Source: Vibrio barjaei (lineage in GTDB: Bacteria; Pseudomonadota; Gammaproteobacteria; Enterobacterales; Vibrionaceae). From it: 64,000 bases of DNA. Both the position numbers and the translations under genes were made by a program. Where the stretch lies: the NCBI RefSeq assembly GCF_001639065.2, contig NZ_LQXO02000033.1, forward strand, positions 62,001 to 126,000, written 5' to 3'. The notes below the pieces were generated by a model that did not search any database, was not told the origin of the DNA, and saw nothing but the letters and a program-made list of their open reading frames with translations. This document shows positions 26,566 to 35,416 of this stretch, in pieces. The first letter of the stretch is position 1, and each line of letters starts with the position of its first letter.

Positions 26566-28218
26566 CTAGTCTTTTGTTTGAAGGATCTCGTGAGAGACTT
26601 GCTCAAGTCTTGCCATTAAGCTAGGCGCTGTCGTAGCAATATCTCTTTGTTCTTCAAGCACTGAACTCAATACATCCTTTGTAGTTAAAGGATTGGCTAA
26701 AACGACCCTAAACACAATAGTGTCGCGTAGTGCCCATTGAATTGGATTGAGTTGTGTGCGAGATACGAAGGAGAGTCCGGTTTCTCGCTGTTTTTTCTGA
26801 ATGACTTTGGTCAGTTCATTTAGCAAGTTATGGATCTCGGTTGTCTGCTCGGTTGAAGCAATAGTCAGCGCATCATGAACATATTTTGGAACGTAGCGAT
26901 AGGTCAGGAGACACAATTCTGGTTCACTTACGAGCTCGAAATCGTCTTGTTGTTTAATGAGGTCAGCAAAGTAACGAGCTTTTTCTATGCTTTGATTAAT
27001 CAGCAACTCATAACCAGGACGACTAATTATATGCATTGCGGCATACACGAGCATTGCCATGCCTGAGCGTGAGCCTTCTAGTGTGTGACTGCCCAAGTCT
27101 TTCGACCCTTTGCGCAAAATATACTGAGCGTGGTGTTCGATGCTCTTCATGGCATCAGGTTGCTTGAACAACACCATACCAGCACCCATAGGGATATAAA
27201 GCTGCTTATGCGCATCAATTGTCACTGAATCCGCCAGTTCCACACCATCTAGTAGAGAGCGATATTTAGCCGACATCAAAGTAGCGCCTCCCCATGCCGC
27301 ATCAACGTGAAAGTGACAAGATTCTTGTTGGCAGATTTGAGCGATTTCTCTTAATGGATCAACGTTACCAGTTTCGGTTGTTCCAGCAACGCCAATGACC
27401 GCAAAAGGTTTGATTTTGTCTTCTTTGAGCTGAGCAAATTTGGCTTTTAGATCTTCAGGGCAGATTCGGTTAGAACTATCCGTTTTAACTGCGACCAGAC
27501 CTTGTTGACCAATGCCAAGAACATCTGCAGCTTTTTTCAGAGAATAATGCCCACGTTCAGAGACAAGCACGGCTAGACCTTCATAACCGTAATGCTTCAT
27601 TGCCTTAAACAACCCTTCTTTTTCCACACCAAGGAAATCACCTTGCGCTTTCAAAGCGTTGTTGCGTGCCACCCAAAGTGCAGTGATATTGGCAATGGTG
27701 CCTCCCGAGCAAAATGCACCAAGAGAATGGTTAGCACTATGCATCCATCGACTATAGAAAGAGTCGGACTCACCATAAATCAGTTTATGAAGCATGCCCA
27801 GAACTTGGCGTTCTAAAGGCGTAAATGCCTTAGAGGTTTCAATCTTTACCAAGTTCTGATTTAACGCGATCATAATTTTAGACAACGGCATCAAGAAATA
27901 AGGTAAGGCCGAGGTCATATGACCGATAAAACTTGGTGAAGAGGTGTGTACCGAGTGTGATACAAGCGTATCAAGAAGGTGTTCAGTATGGTCCGAAACA
28001 AACGCTGGTTGTTCTGGAATAACAGCACTAGAAAAGTCCTTTTCAATTTCATGTAAAGGCTTTTCTTCTGCCACTATATGCTCGCGCAAAAACTGGTTTA
28101 AGTTCTTGGACAATCCTTCTTCTATTTGGGTCAGAGTTGAATCTGGTCCTTCAGGGATAGTGAAGATTCGAAGAAGGCTTTCGAAGCTGACATCAGCAAT
28201 TTTCTGCTCAGATACCAT
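26566..28218 (-). CDS. panP: aspartate 1-decarboxylase PanP (PLP-dependent)
   Basis: A 550-residue group II PLP decarboxylase matching the Vibrio-type PanP, which makes beta-alanine for pantothenate in genomes that lack the pyruvoyl enzyme PanD. The catalytic PLP Lys338 lies in TIDAHKQLYIPMG, with the PLP-ring His/Asp in FHVDAAWGG (about 303-311). Other landmarks are SPSFIGHMTS (94-103) and FCSGGTIANITALW (169-182). Functional assignment rests on family, not on proof here; glutamate-decarboxylase-like relatives are the alternative. Monocistronic, read leftward from the 28219 side, with AT-rich DNA before it. No strong ribosome site is visible. Confidence 0.85.
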   Translation of the reverse strand: MVSEQKIADVSFESLLRIFTIPEGPDSTLTQIEEGLSKNLNQFLREHIVAEEKPLHEIEKDFSSAVIPEQPAFVSDHTEHLLDTLVSHSVHTSSPSFIGHMTSALPYFLMPLSKIMIALNQNLVKIETSKAFTPLERQVLGMLHKLIYGESDSFYSRWMHSANHSLGAFCSGGTIANITALWVARNNALKAQGDFLGVEKEGLFKAMKHYGYEGLAVLVSERGHYSLKKAADVLGIGQQGLVAVKTDSSNRICPEDLKAKFAQLKEDKIKPFAVIGVAGTTETGNVDPLREIAQICQQESCHFHVDAAWGGATLMSAKYRSLLDGVELADSVTIDAHKQLYIPMGAGMVLFKQPDAMKSIEHHAQYILRKGSKDLGSHTLEGSRSGMAMLVYAAMHIISRPGYELLINQSIEKARYFADLIKQQDDFELVSEPELCLLTYRYVPKYVHDALTIASTEQTTEIHNLLNELTKVIQKKQRETGLSFVSRTQLNPIQWALRDTIVFRVVLANPLTTKDVLSSVLEEQRDIATTAPSLMARLEQVSHEILQTKD

Positions 28219-28360
28219 ACCGTGATCTACTATTATTCCGTTACTGCAAGCGGCACAATCTAAACCAATTAGCGGTGAAAGTCTCGCAAAAATTGGAATG
28301 GGAACTTAATTTTCATGGAGTTGCGTGCGAAGCACTGTGTGAGTGGTCAAATAAAACGCA

Positions 28361-28387
28361 AAAAACTGGCAGTTTGCCAGCTTTTTT
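28361..28387. terminator. terminator of the periplasmic-protein gene
   Basis: CTGGCA-GTT-TGCCAG (28366-28380) with A-run before and T-run after; could act in both directions, on the minus strand serving the gene at 28404. Confidence 0.75.
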
Positions 28388-28403
28388 AAATGTCTTTAAT
28401 CCA

Positions 28404-28916
28404 CTATTTACACTCGGTTTTTTCTACCTTTTGGATAGCCGAGTTGTATTTATTAAGTGCAGTATCGATCTTCTTTGGGTGGCTGAGTAAATCAGCAAAC
28501 GCGCTACGTAGATCGTAGTTCTGTTCATGAGGTTTAGCTTGACGATCGGCGAAGCTCTTAGCAGCAGCTTTACCTAACATGTCGTTACGCTGTGCTAGCG
28601 CTTTTACATCTTGTTGTTCTAGTTGCAGCCAACTTTCAATAGAGCGCTCAGTTGCCACTTTGGTTGGTTCGTTCTTTAAGTAGTAATGAACGGCTTCACG
28701 ATTGAGTTCAAAGTGGTTTTTACGGCCATCTAGAAACCATTGCCCAACGCTTTCAAGTTCTGGGTATTGTTGGGTCGTCAATTGAACGAGATCATCATAC
28801 CATTGGATAGATGCATCGATATAGGCATCGTATTTCTTCTCTAGGCATTGCGTGTCAGCAGAAAATGAGGAAAAAGAAGTTCCGACGAGCATTGCTGCGA
28901 TAAGCCATTTTTTCAT
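28404..28916 (-). CDS. exported protein of unknown function
   Basis: A 170-residue protein with a clear signal peptide (MKKWLIAAMLVGTSFSSFSA, cleaved about residue 20). Mature form is mostly charged and helical with two Cys: one early, at 24 (DTQCLEKKYD), the other two residues from the end (TECK). They might form one disulphide. A good ribosome site AAAGGAC precedes the ATG. I do not recognise the family. Its neighbours (panP, lysO) do not suggest a shared pathway, and it has its own terminator. Confidence 0.8.
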   Translation of the reverse strand: MKKWLIAAMLVGTSFSSFSADTQCLEKKYDAYIDASIQWYDDLVQLTTQQYPELESVGQWFLDGRKNHFELNREAVHYYLKNEPTKVATERSIESWLQLEQQDVKALAQRNDMLGKAAAKSFADRQAKPHEQNYDLRSAFADLLSHPKKIDTALNKYNSAIQKVEKTECK

Positions 28917-29014
28917 TATATTGTCCTTTGAATTGGGCTAACTAAATTACTAATACGTCTTTATTGTTGTTTTGATAGCGAAGCATATCTGAAAAATCGC
29001 TATTTTCATGCGAT

Positions 29015-29920
29015 CTAACCAGCAAGTGATACAAAAAATAACATCATCACTGGTACCAATAGACTCAAAATAAAACCACTAACGATGGCTACAGGGACAC
29101 ATCTTACGCCACCAGTGCTTTGAATGACGGGTAGGGTAAAGTCCATCGCCGTTGCTCCTGCATAACCTATGGCGGTACAGGGCTTTCTGGTGATTAACAA
29201 TGGGATAAAGACAAGTGCAACCAGCTCTCTTAACAGCTCGATCATAAAAGATGCGCCACCGTAAACCGGTCCAAACGCATCGCCCATTAGAATTCCTGCT
29301 AGTGAATACCACCCAAAGCCTGACGCCATAGCAAGACCTTTGTAGACCGAGATATCAAGCAACATTGCAGCAATTGCACCGCCCACGAGAGAACTCACGA
29401 CAATAATGAGTGCGATCGCCATACCTTGCTTATTTACCAGAATCTGTTTTAGCGTGAGTCCGCTGTTTCTTAATTGAATACCGATAAAAAATAGCAGAGC
29501 GAGCAAAATCCATTCACTGGCAGTTTCTACCCAGCCTAAACCTATTGGCAGCAATAGACCAGCTACTAAGCCTGAACCGACCACTAATATAAGCTTTAGT
29601 GACTCTAACGCCATAGCTGAAAGGGGTAGGTTACTTGTCAGATTTTCGGTCTTTAGTGGCAGAATACGGTCGACCAAAGGTAAAGACAGCAAATTGCAGG
29701 CACCGATTGACACAAAGAACACCAATGTCATGGTAACAATGGTCTTAAGGTTGCTTCCGAAGTTATCTAATGCGGCTAGGCTCAGTCCCATTAGGAATAA
29801 AATGATGTAAATCAGCCATGAGGTCGCTTTATTTAACGCCTCAAGCAATGATTTATTATTAATAGAGAAAAAATAACCGATGACTAGCGGCGTAAAAATA
29901 TACAGCATCCCTGAAAACAT
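29015..29920 (-). CDS. lysO: LysO (YbjE) lysine exporter
   Basis: A 301-residue, roughly eight-helix membrane protein matching E. coli LysO (299 residues), which exports lysine and confers resistance to its analogue thialysine. Family marks are MFSGMLYIFTPLVIGYF at the start, GFGWYSLAGILMGDAFGPVYGGASF and ARELVALV-type segments, and the C-terminal GFILSLLVPVMM. Ribosome site GAAGGA about 11 bases before the ATG. The HDOD gene lies upstream on the same strand, 90 bases away, with a weak hairpin between, so coupling is uncertain. Confidence 0.92.
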   Translation of the reverse strand: MFSGMLYIFTPLVIGYFFSINNKSLLEALNKATSWLIYIILFLMGLSLAALDNFGSNLKTIVTMTLVFFVSIGACNLLSLPLVDRILPLKTENLTSNLPLSAMALESLKLILVVGSGLVAGLLLPIGLGWVETASEWILLALLFFIGIQLRNSGLTLKQILVNKQGMAIALIIVVSSLVGGAIAAMLLDISVYKGLAMASGFGWYSLAGILMGDAFGPVYGGASFMIELLRELVALVFIPLLITRKPCTAIGYAGATAMDFTLPVIQSTGGVRCVPVAIVSGFILSLLVPVMMLFFVSLAG

Positions 29921-30010
29921 TGACGCGACGATCCTTCGTTATTGTTAGCGTATGCGGTATTGTGAGAGGTTTACTTCACAAAAACAAGAGTGAGATAGGA
30001 GATTGCTCTC

Positions 30011-30934
30011 CTACATTCCTGCTGAACGGATAATTTCTGATGTCTTGGTTCTGAAATCCTGATCAGACATCGTCGTTAACTTATAAAGTACTTCCGCACC
30101 ATCTACGTTTATTTCTACTTCATGTTCTTCTAATGCTTCGTGATCTTGCTTTCGATACAACAGCACATGATTGGCGATTCTTGCGATATCGAGATAAGAC
30201 ACTTCCGGTCGCTCAAGAGACTTCGGTTGATTCGAGGCTACTTCGATAAAGTCATTGTCGAAGCCCCAAGTTTTTAACACTTGCTCACTGGTAATAGGGC
30301 AGCGCGAGTGGAATATTTGCATAGCGAGATTGGAATCGAGGTAGTTCCCTTTCTCTAAATAGAGGTGATATTCGTTAACTAGGCAAAACAGTCCAATGTC
30401 CGCTAGGAAGCCCACAAGTAGCGCTTTTTCTTGCTCGAGATATTGATAGGTCGTCGGTGATTGATATTGGAAAGCTTGGGTAACCATGACCATGGTCGCA
30501 GCGAGCTCTCTTGATACTGCAGCACTTTGTACTAAAACATCCTTACATTCTTCAGTCAGATTGACGGAGTGCTTAAGAAGTTCGATTGATTGGGCCGTCA
30601 CAATGTCACGAACGCGAAGGATACCTAAACGAGAGACCGCGGTATTTAGGTCCTTACAGGTCACATTACCACGATTAAAGATGACAGAGTTGGCGACTTT
30701 GAGCACGATAGCCGCAAGTCCGGGGTCTTCTAATAGGCAATTTGCGATGTCCGAAATCCCAGTGGACTCTAACGTGCAAAGTTTTTGAATCTTTAGAACA
30801 ACTTCGGAAATTGGAGGAAGAGATATTTTTCCGGTATTAATAGATTGTTCTACGAGCTCAGCAAATTCTGTTTCTAAGCTCTCAATAAATAATTGTTGGT
30901 TGTCTGGTAGCCAGTAAAAGGATAAGTGGTTCAT
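30011..30934 (-). CDS. HDOD-domain signalling protein
   Basis: A 307-residue cytoplasmic protein with one HDOD domain. The segment KISLPPISEVVLKIQKL begins it, and DPGLAAIVLKVANSVIFN is the family's characteristic stretch. HDOD proteins resemble HD phosphohydrolases without the catalytic metal site and appear in regulation of motility, biofilm and stress responses. No GGDEF, EAL or receiver domain is attached. The role is unknown; it may act in a pathway involving c-di-GMP, but this is only a family tendency. A weak hairpin covers its stop codon (29996-30013). Confidence 0.85.
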   Translation of the reverse strand: MNHLSFYWLPDNQQLFIESLETEFAELVEQSINTGKISLPPISEVVLKIQKLCTLESTGISDIANCLLEDPGLAAIVLKVANSVIFNRGNVTCKDLNTAVSRLGILRVRDIVTAQSIELLKHSVNLTEECKDVLVQSAAVSRELAATMVMVTQAFQYQSPTTYQYLEQEKALLVGFLADIGLFCLVNEYHLYLEKGNYLDSNLAMQIFHSRCPITSEQVLKTWGFDNDFIEVASNQPKSLERPEVSYLDIARIANHVLLYRKQDHEALEEHEVEINVDGAEVLYKLTTMSDQDFRTKTSEIIRSAGM

Positions 30935-31091
30935 AAGATTTCGACAGCTGGAGATAGAAGGTCAGTTTACCTGTCAGGCTTTACAATTGACAATAACCTA
31001 AATGCCAAAATGTAGTCTTAGGTCAATTGTTTGACGTTTGAAACACCATTCAATTAGAAAATTGTTAATGAGATTGGTTGTATAATGAAGA

Positions 31092-31113
31092 TCGTGTGAA
31101 GTGACTCGCAAAG
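31092..31113 (+). promoter_or_regulatory. predicted CRP site upstream of tfoX
   Basis: TGTGA-AGTGAC-TCGCA matches the CRP core (TGTGA-N6-TCACA) at 9 of 10 positions. It lies about 64 bases before the TATAAT at 31176, spacing suited to activation. Competence in Vibrio depends on CRP, so a CRP site here is expected. Confidence 0.55.
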
Positions 31114-31175
31114 CTTTTGCTTTTAAGTCGCACATTTGTGACGTTGAGCCAGACTTATTTTGCATTGTGAACTAT

Positions 31176-31181
31176 TATAAT
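31176..31181 (+). promoter_or_regulatory. tfoX -10 element
   Basis: A perfect TATAAT. The -35 region 17 bases upstream is poor (ACTTAT), which fits a promoter needing an activator. Starting near 31188 would give a leader of about 120 bases. Confidence 0.55.
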
Positions 31182-31308
31182 TACATATAAAACAAATAGG
31201 GCAGTTGCTGCTTATCTCGACTGACTCTAAATAATATTTTTTCGCATTTATCCGCTGCTATTTCTGGTGATCGTATTAATCGGGGTAAAAGATTAAGGAT
31301 CAAAGGAA

Positions 31309-31899
31309 ATGATAGAGCAATCTTTTTACGACTACACAATTCAATTCGGTATCTCTCAAAAGCGCTCCATGTTTGGTGGTACAGGGCTGTTTAAAGACGG
31401 TGCTATGTATGCGCTTATCAGTAATGATAGAGTCTTTATTCGTGGTGGCTGTGCTTTAGATGAGACGCTACAAAACCTAAATTGTGAAAAATTTAGGCAT
31501 GTTAAAAAGCAATCTACAGCAACCGTTAATTACTATGATATTACGGCGTTGTTTAATGAAAGCGCACCGATGTTAAGTGACTTATTACAACGTTCTATTA
31601 CTAATTCTGTTGAACAACATTCGAGTAAGAAATCTGTAGAAAATAGAAGACTTAGAGATCTTCCGAATATGCAGCTGACGCTTGAGCGGATGGTGAAGAA
31701 GTCCGGCATTGAAGATGTAAAAACATTTTTGGAGTTGGGTGCGCCGCAAGTGTTCAATAAAGTAAAAAGAACCTATGGCAATGATGTGGATGTAAAATTG
31801 CTTTGGAAATTCGCAGGGGCGGTTGAAGGAATACACTGGAAGTTGATTCAAGATCCCCGTAAACAGCAGTTGCTACAGTACTGCTCAGAAATCGATTAA
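31309..31899 (+). CDS. tfoX: TfoX competence regulator
   Basis: A 196-residue protein with an N-terminal TfoX domain (SQKRSMFGGTGLF, then MYALISNDRVFIRGG) and a C-terminal TfoX_C domain (RLRDLPNMQLTLERMVKKSGIEDV...LGAPQVFNKVKR). TfoX/Sxy proteins switch on natural competence; in V. cholerae chitin activates tfoX, in part through the TfoR small RNA acting on the tfoX leader. The neighbour order (a beta-barrel protein, a receiver and kinase, then serC) also resembles the V. cholerae tfoX region rather than that of the paralogue tfoY. Terminator follows. Confidence 0.93.
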   Translation: MIEQSFYDYTIQFGISQKRSMFGGTGLFKDGAMYALISNDRVFIRGGCALDETLQNLNCEKFRHVKKQSTATVNYYDITALFNESAPMLSDLLQRSITNSVEQHSSKKSVENRRLRDLPNMQLTLERMVKKSGIEDVKTFLELGAPQVFNKVKRTYGNDVDVKLLWKFAGAVEGIHWKLIQDPRKQQLLQYCSEID

Positions 31900-31902
31900 A
31901 TA

Positions 31903-31932
31903 AAAAAGGTCGTGCTAAGCACGACCTTTTTT
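31903..31932. terminator. bidirectional terminator, tfoX and barrel protein
   Basis: GGTCGTGC-TAA-GCACGACC flanked by A-run and T-run, so it can serve both convergent genes. Confidence 0.85.
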
Positions 31933-31951
31933 GAACCTCTCGCTTATAACC

Positions 31952-32497
31952 TTAGAATGCAAAGCGAGCAGTAAACATAAGTTGATCACCATAGATATGG
32001 TTGATACGACCCTCTAAGCCTAGTGAGAAGAGTTCAGTTGAGTGGAAGCGACCATATACGCTACCCATCCAACGATCTTTATCACCAACGTTTAGGTAAC
32101 CTGCTTTACCACCGATCTCAAGCTGGGGACCCAACCATTGGCGCACACCTAGGTTTACTTCCATACCAGTATCTGTTTTGTGATGGTCACCGCTGTCATG
32201 GATGTGAGCAAGCATTTCACCAGTAAAGTCCGCCCAGTTGTTTACCGGAGCGTGGAAGCCAACACCACCAGAAAAGTCGTAATCGCCTTCAAACTTAGAA
32301 TCAATGCTACCAACGATATGAGCGTTAGGGTGGATTGACTTGCTAATTGCAGCACCGAATGTCATCGGACTTGCACCAATTCGAGCTTCAGCATAATCAT
32401 AGTTGAAGTTACTCATTGTAGCTCGTGGTTCTTCTTGGTTTGCAAACGCCTGCTGAGAAGTGATTACCATCAGAGCGGCTAATAGAGTTTTGCGCAT
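31952..32497 (-). CDS. outer-membrane beta-barrel protein
   Basis: A 181-residue protein with a signal peptide (MRKTLLAALMVITSQQAFA). The mature part shows alternating hydrophobic residues and a C-terminal Phe (FTARFAF), the usual barrel-insertion signal. A His/Asp stretch (HIHDSGDHHKTDTG) about 111-124 probably lies in a loop. The frame is open 41 codons upstream, but the ATG at 32497 begins the signal peptide. No family is securely assigned; YfaZ-like small barrels are the closest I can name. Convergent with tfoX and sharing its terminator. Confidence 0.8.
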   Translation of the reverse strand: MRKTLLAALMVITSQQAFANQEEPRATMSNFNYDYAEARIGASPMTFGAAISKSIHPNAHIVGSIDSKFEGDYDFSGGVGFHAPVNNWADFTGEMLAHIHDSGDHHKTDTGMEVNLGVRQWLGPQLEIGGKAGYLNVGDKDRWMGSVYGRFHSTELFSLGLEGRINHIYGDQLMFTARFAF

Positions 32498-32807
32498 AGT
32501 GTCTCTAAACCTTTTTGTTGAAATTAATTCCTTGCCCATAAGAAGCACGCGCGTCGCATCAAGCTTATGGCGACAATCATTATCGGAGTATGATAATCCA
32601 ATTTGTGATTGATTCACCAATAAAAAGTGTCTTTAACGGGGGCAAATTCCCAAAAATTTACATTGTCATACAGATTTCAATCAAAACGTCCGCATTCTGT
32701 AAGGAATTAGTAACAGAAAACCTGTGAGTAGCCACCCTATAATTCCTACAACTACAGTCTGTTATGAAGTTATAGTTCACAGAATTGGCACTTGGGATGA
32801 AACTCGG
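32498..32807. other. gene-free spacer
   Basis: Promoter region of the barrel gene at the left; to the right is the 3' side of the receiver/kinase operon. No clear terminator or operator is visible. Confidence 0.4.
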
Positions 32808-33305
32808 TTATTCGCCAAAGCTCATTCGATTATCTGATAGGGCCTTAAAAATCCGTTCTGTATCTAAGATTCGTCCCCAAGGGGCGAGGTTCTTATCGTG
32901 TTCTATCACAAAATCAGTAAGTTGCTGTTTAACTACTTCCCTCAGGTGATCGCCTTTCCATGGTTTGCTAATGTAGAAATCGAGACAGGCGTGATTGACC
33001 GCTTCTATAGTATCTTCGTGGCCTGCTTGCCCTGTGAGTAGCACTTTACGACAATGCTTGAACTCTTCATTTTCACTAAGCTCGATAAGGAAGCTGACGC
33101 CTGTTTGTTCCGGCATGATGTGATCGCAGAGGATTAGTGCCAGTCTTGTACCATCTTTAGCGTGTTCTTGAATCACCTCTCTTGCTTCATCAACAGATTC
33201 AGCACCTTCGACAACAAAATGTTCCTCATAATCATCGAGGTCCTGTAGAACACTGTCCAACACTTCTCGTTCATCATCTACACATAGGATTAGGTATTCG
33301 CTCAT
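32808..33305 (-). CDS. stand-alone response regulator (receiver only)
   Basis: A 165-residue receiver domain with the acidic Asp10-Asp11-Glu12, phospho-acceptor Asp61 (LILCDHIMP), Thr91 (LLTGQ) and Lys114 (ISKPW), so it should be phosphorylatable. A short helical tail (about 120-165, TDFVIEHDKNLAPWGRILD) follows and no DNA-binding or enzymatic output domain is attached. The ribosome site AAGGAG precedes the ATG. It follows the sensor kinase gene by 11 bases in the same operon. The kinase carries a degenerate copy of this same domain plus tail at its N-terminus. Confidence 0.9.
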   Translation of the reverse strand: MSEYLILCVDDEREVLDSVLQDLDDYEEHFVVEGAESVDEAREVIQEHAKDGTRLALILCDHIMPEQTGVSFLIELSENEEFKHCRKVLLTGQAGHEDTIEAVNHACLDFYISKPWKGDHLREVVKQQLTDFVIEHDKNLAPWGRILDTERIFKALSDNRMSFGE

Positions 33306-33316
33306 CGTAATACTCC

Positions 33317-35269
33317 TTATAATTTGTCATCGTTGTCGACAGGGATGAGTACAGACATATTGGTATAAACACCAACTTTAGAGTCGACTTCTATCCAGCC
33401 TTTATGTTGGTTCAAAATTTGTTGGCAAACGGAAAGACCAATACCCAAACCGAAGTTGCCTTCTTTCTTGGTCGTGAAATTAAGTTCAAATATCGAGTCA
33501 AGTTGATCGCTAGGAATGCCAGCACCATTGTCGATAAACTGATACATGTTATATAGCGAACCTTCCCGAGCGACGCAGTCTGTTCGAATCGTCAGCTGCC
33601 CTTTTTCAGGGAGAGCGTCTAGTGAGTTAGAAATAAGATTGGTCCAAACTTGCTGCAAGGCAATGGGTTTGCAAAGTACCGGTTGGAGCTCTCCATACTC
33701 TTTAACGAGAGAGTGCCGTTTTAGTCGGTTCTCAAAAATGACTAACGTATCTTCGATACCTTCATGCAAGTCGACACATTCGTAAGATTCATTATCTGGC
33801 CTCGCATAGCCTTTTAGGCTCTTGACCATGTCGGCAATTCGTTGGGCACACACTTGAATGGAGCGCAGGGTGGTGCCGGTTACCTGAAAATTCTCAAGTT
33901 TATCTAGCTCACTCGTCAGCTTATTTGGTGACAGCGTTGCTTGCGCCAAAAGCTGCTCATTACCCTGTAAGTTGAGATTGACCAGTCGTTTCGCTAGTCG
34001 GCGCTCTTTGAGCGTCTCTTGTAGCTTTTTAGTTCTTGCTCTTATCTCTGAAGTGGACAGTGGTGTGGAGTGTCTAGCTTGCTCAAGGACATTCAATCCG
34101 AGTTCAAAAGTGGATGGGTCATGGTTTTGTTTAAGTATAGAATCAATTTTCTCTGAAACGGTCTCTGCACCTCTTAAAATCGCAGAAACTGGGTTGTTTA
34201 GTTCATGAGCAACACCTGCGACAAGCTGCCCTAACATCGCCATTTTTTCTTGTTCTATAAGCTGTTGATGGGCCGATTCCAACGATTCCAATGTCTTCTG
34301 CAACTCGAGCTTAGTATCAATGCTACGTTGTAATCGTCGGTTAAAATGTCGCAGCAACAGGTTAGTAAAGAGTGGCAGTAAGTCGGTATTAGAATGCATT
34401 ACTTGAGTGAATACTTTTCTATCTAATTTAATAACTTGCGTGCCGGTCAATGTCATGGCAGTTGAGAACGAGCATTCGCCAGTCACAAAAGACATGCCGC
34501 CGACAATACCGCCTCGACTGTGTCGTACTACTTCACGTTGTTGACCTAACTCATCTTTTTTATACAGTGTCACCTGACCTTCGACGATAAACCACAGAAA
34601 TTCGTTAGGTTGGCCTTCAACGGTTAGCAGGTGTTCGGGCGAATACTCTCTTACCGCACGAGTTTCATCTTTTTCGGCAAAAAATCCCAAGAGAGATTCA
34701 ATGACTTGGGCGGCGAGTTCTTTGTCTGATAGTTCATGAAAGTCGTGAATAAAACTGGCCCGATAGGAATGCATTTTTTGGTCAATGTGGGCGCGGAGAA
34801 TTTTCTGTTGATCGAGTACTTTGCCGTAATGGAGTAGGTTGTCTTTCTCGTGAGTAATAACGAATTGAGTGAGCTCTTTGACGACTGTTTTGTGCAACTC
34901 TTTTTGCTCTAAGGGCAGAGTAAGGCAGTGGTCTAGTCGTCCTTCGTTGACTGCATTTAAAATCGCTTGAACGTCTTGGAAGTTAGTTCGGCTCACCAGT
35001 ATCTTTCGCGCTGATTGAGCATGAAGTGTTTGTTCTAGCTGAATAAGAAACTCCCCACCATCGAAAAGACGACTATGTCTGGCAATTACCATCGCCAGTT
35101 GTTGCCCCTGAGCGCCGATATATTGCAACAGTTCGTGACCCTCACTGATGGACGTCACCAGATGAATATCAAAGTGCGACTGATAGAGAGACAGCTCGGT
35201 ATCCAGAGTGTCCAAGTTAATCAGATCATTGTCTAAACAGAGTACGGCGTATTGATTTCGCTTTGTCAT
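33317..35269 (-). CDS. sensor kinase: pseudo-receiver, cNMP-like and HATPase domains
   Basis: A 650-residue soluble kinase with no membrane segments. Residues 1-165 are a receiver fold paralogous to the neighbouring response regulator, but the phospho-acceptor Asp is replaced by Arg64, the switch Thr by Ser, and the conserved Lys by Leu118. Residues about 200-310 are a cyclic-nucleotide-binding (Crp-type) fold with the EGQVTLYKKDELGQ and GGIVGGMSFV segments. A coiled segment leads to the H box, phospho-acceptor His355 (VAGVAHELNNPVSAIL). The ATPase domain has TNLISNSLDALPE, DNGAGIP and GLGIGLSV. The sensed signal is unknown. Confidence 0.9.
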   Translation of the reverse strand: MTKRNQYAVLCLDNDLINLDTLDTELSLYQSHFDIHLVTSISEGHELLQYIGAQGQQLAMVIARHSRLFDGGEFLIQLEQTLHAQSARKILVSRTNFQDVQAILNAVNEGRLDHCLTLPLEQKELHKTVVKELTQFVITHEKDNLLHYGKVLDQQKILRAHIDQKMHSYRASFIHDFHELSDKELAAQVIESLLGFFAEKDETRAVREYSPEHLLTVEGQPNEFLWFIVEGQVTLYKKDELGQQREVVRHSRGGIVGGMSFVTGECSFSTAMTLTGTQVIKLDRKVFTQVMHSNTDLLPLFTNLLLRHFNRRLQRSIDTKLELQKTLESLESAHQQLIEQEKMAMLGQLVAGVAHELNNPVSAILRGAETVSEKIDSILKQNHDPSTFELGLNVLEQARHSTPLSTSEIRARTKKLQETLKERRLAKRLVNLNLQGNEQLLAQATLSPNKLTSELDKLENFQVTGTTLRSIQVCAQRIADMVKSLKGYARPDNESYECVDLHEGIEDTLVIFENRLKRHSLVKEYGELQPVLCKPIALQQVWTNLISNSLDALPEKGQLTIRTDCVAREGSLYNMYQFIDNGAGIPSDQLDSIFELNFTTKKEGNFGLGIGLSVCQQILNQHKGWIEVDSKVGVYTNMSVLIPVDNDDKL

Positions 35270-35416
35270 GAACCTGCGCTATTCGATTCTCTCAACAGTA
35301 ATTTTAATATATCAATAAAAAGCATGGGGTTATGAGAACTAGGTATGAGATTGGAGATCCTAGCGACTTGAGTTAGACTGAATGAAATATACTTCACAAA
35401 ATGTCTTAAAAACTCT

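Larger units (their letters stand above)
30935..31308 (+). other. tfoX upstream and leader region
   Basis: No gene is present. It holds a CRP-like site, a perfect TATAAT and a leader of about 120 bases before tfoX. A partner for the start region, CATTTATCC at 31245-31253, could pair with GGAAATG at the tfoX start (with one bulged base). Confidence 0.6.

Noticed and set aside
26401..26619. 72-residue frame on the plus strand upstream of panP's 3' end
   Set aside because: No clear ribosome site, overlaps the panP coding end, and composition is Lys-rich and featureless.
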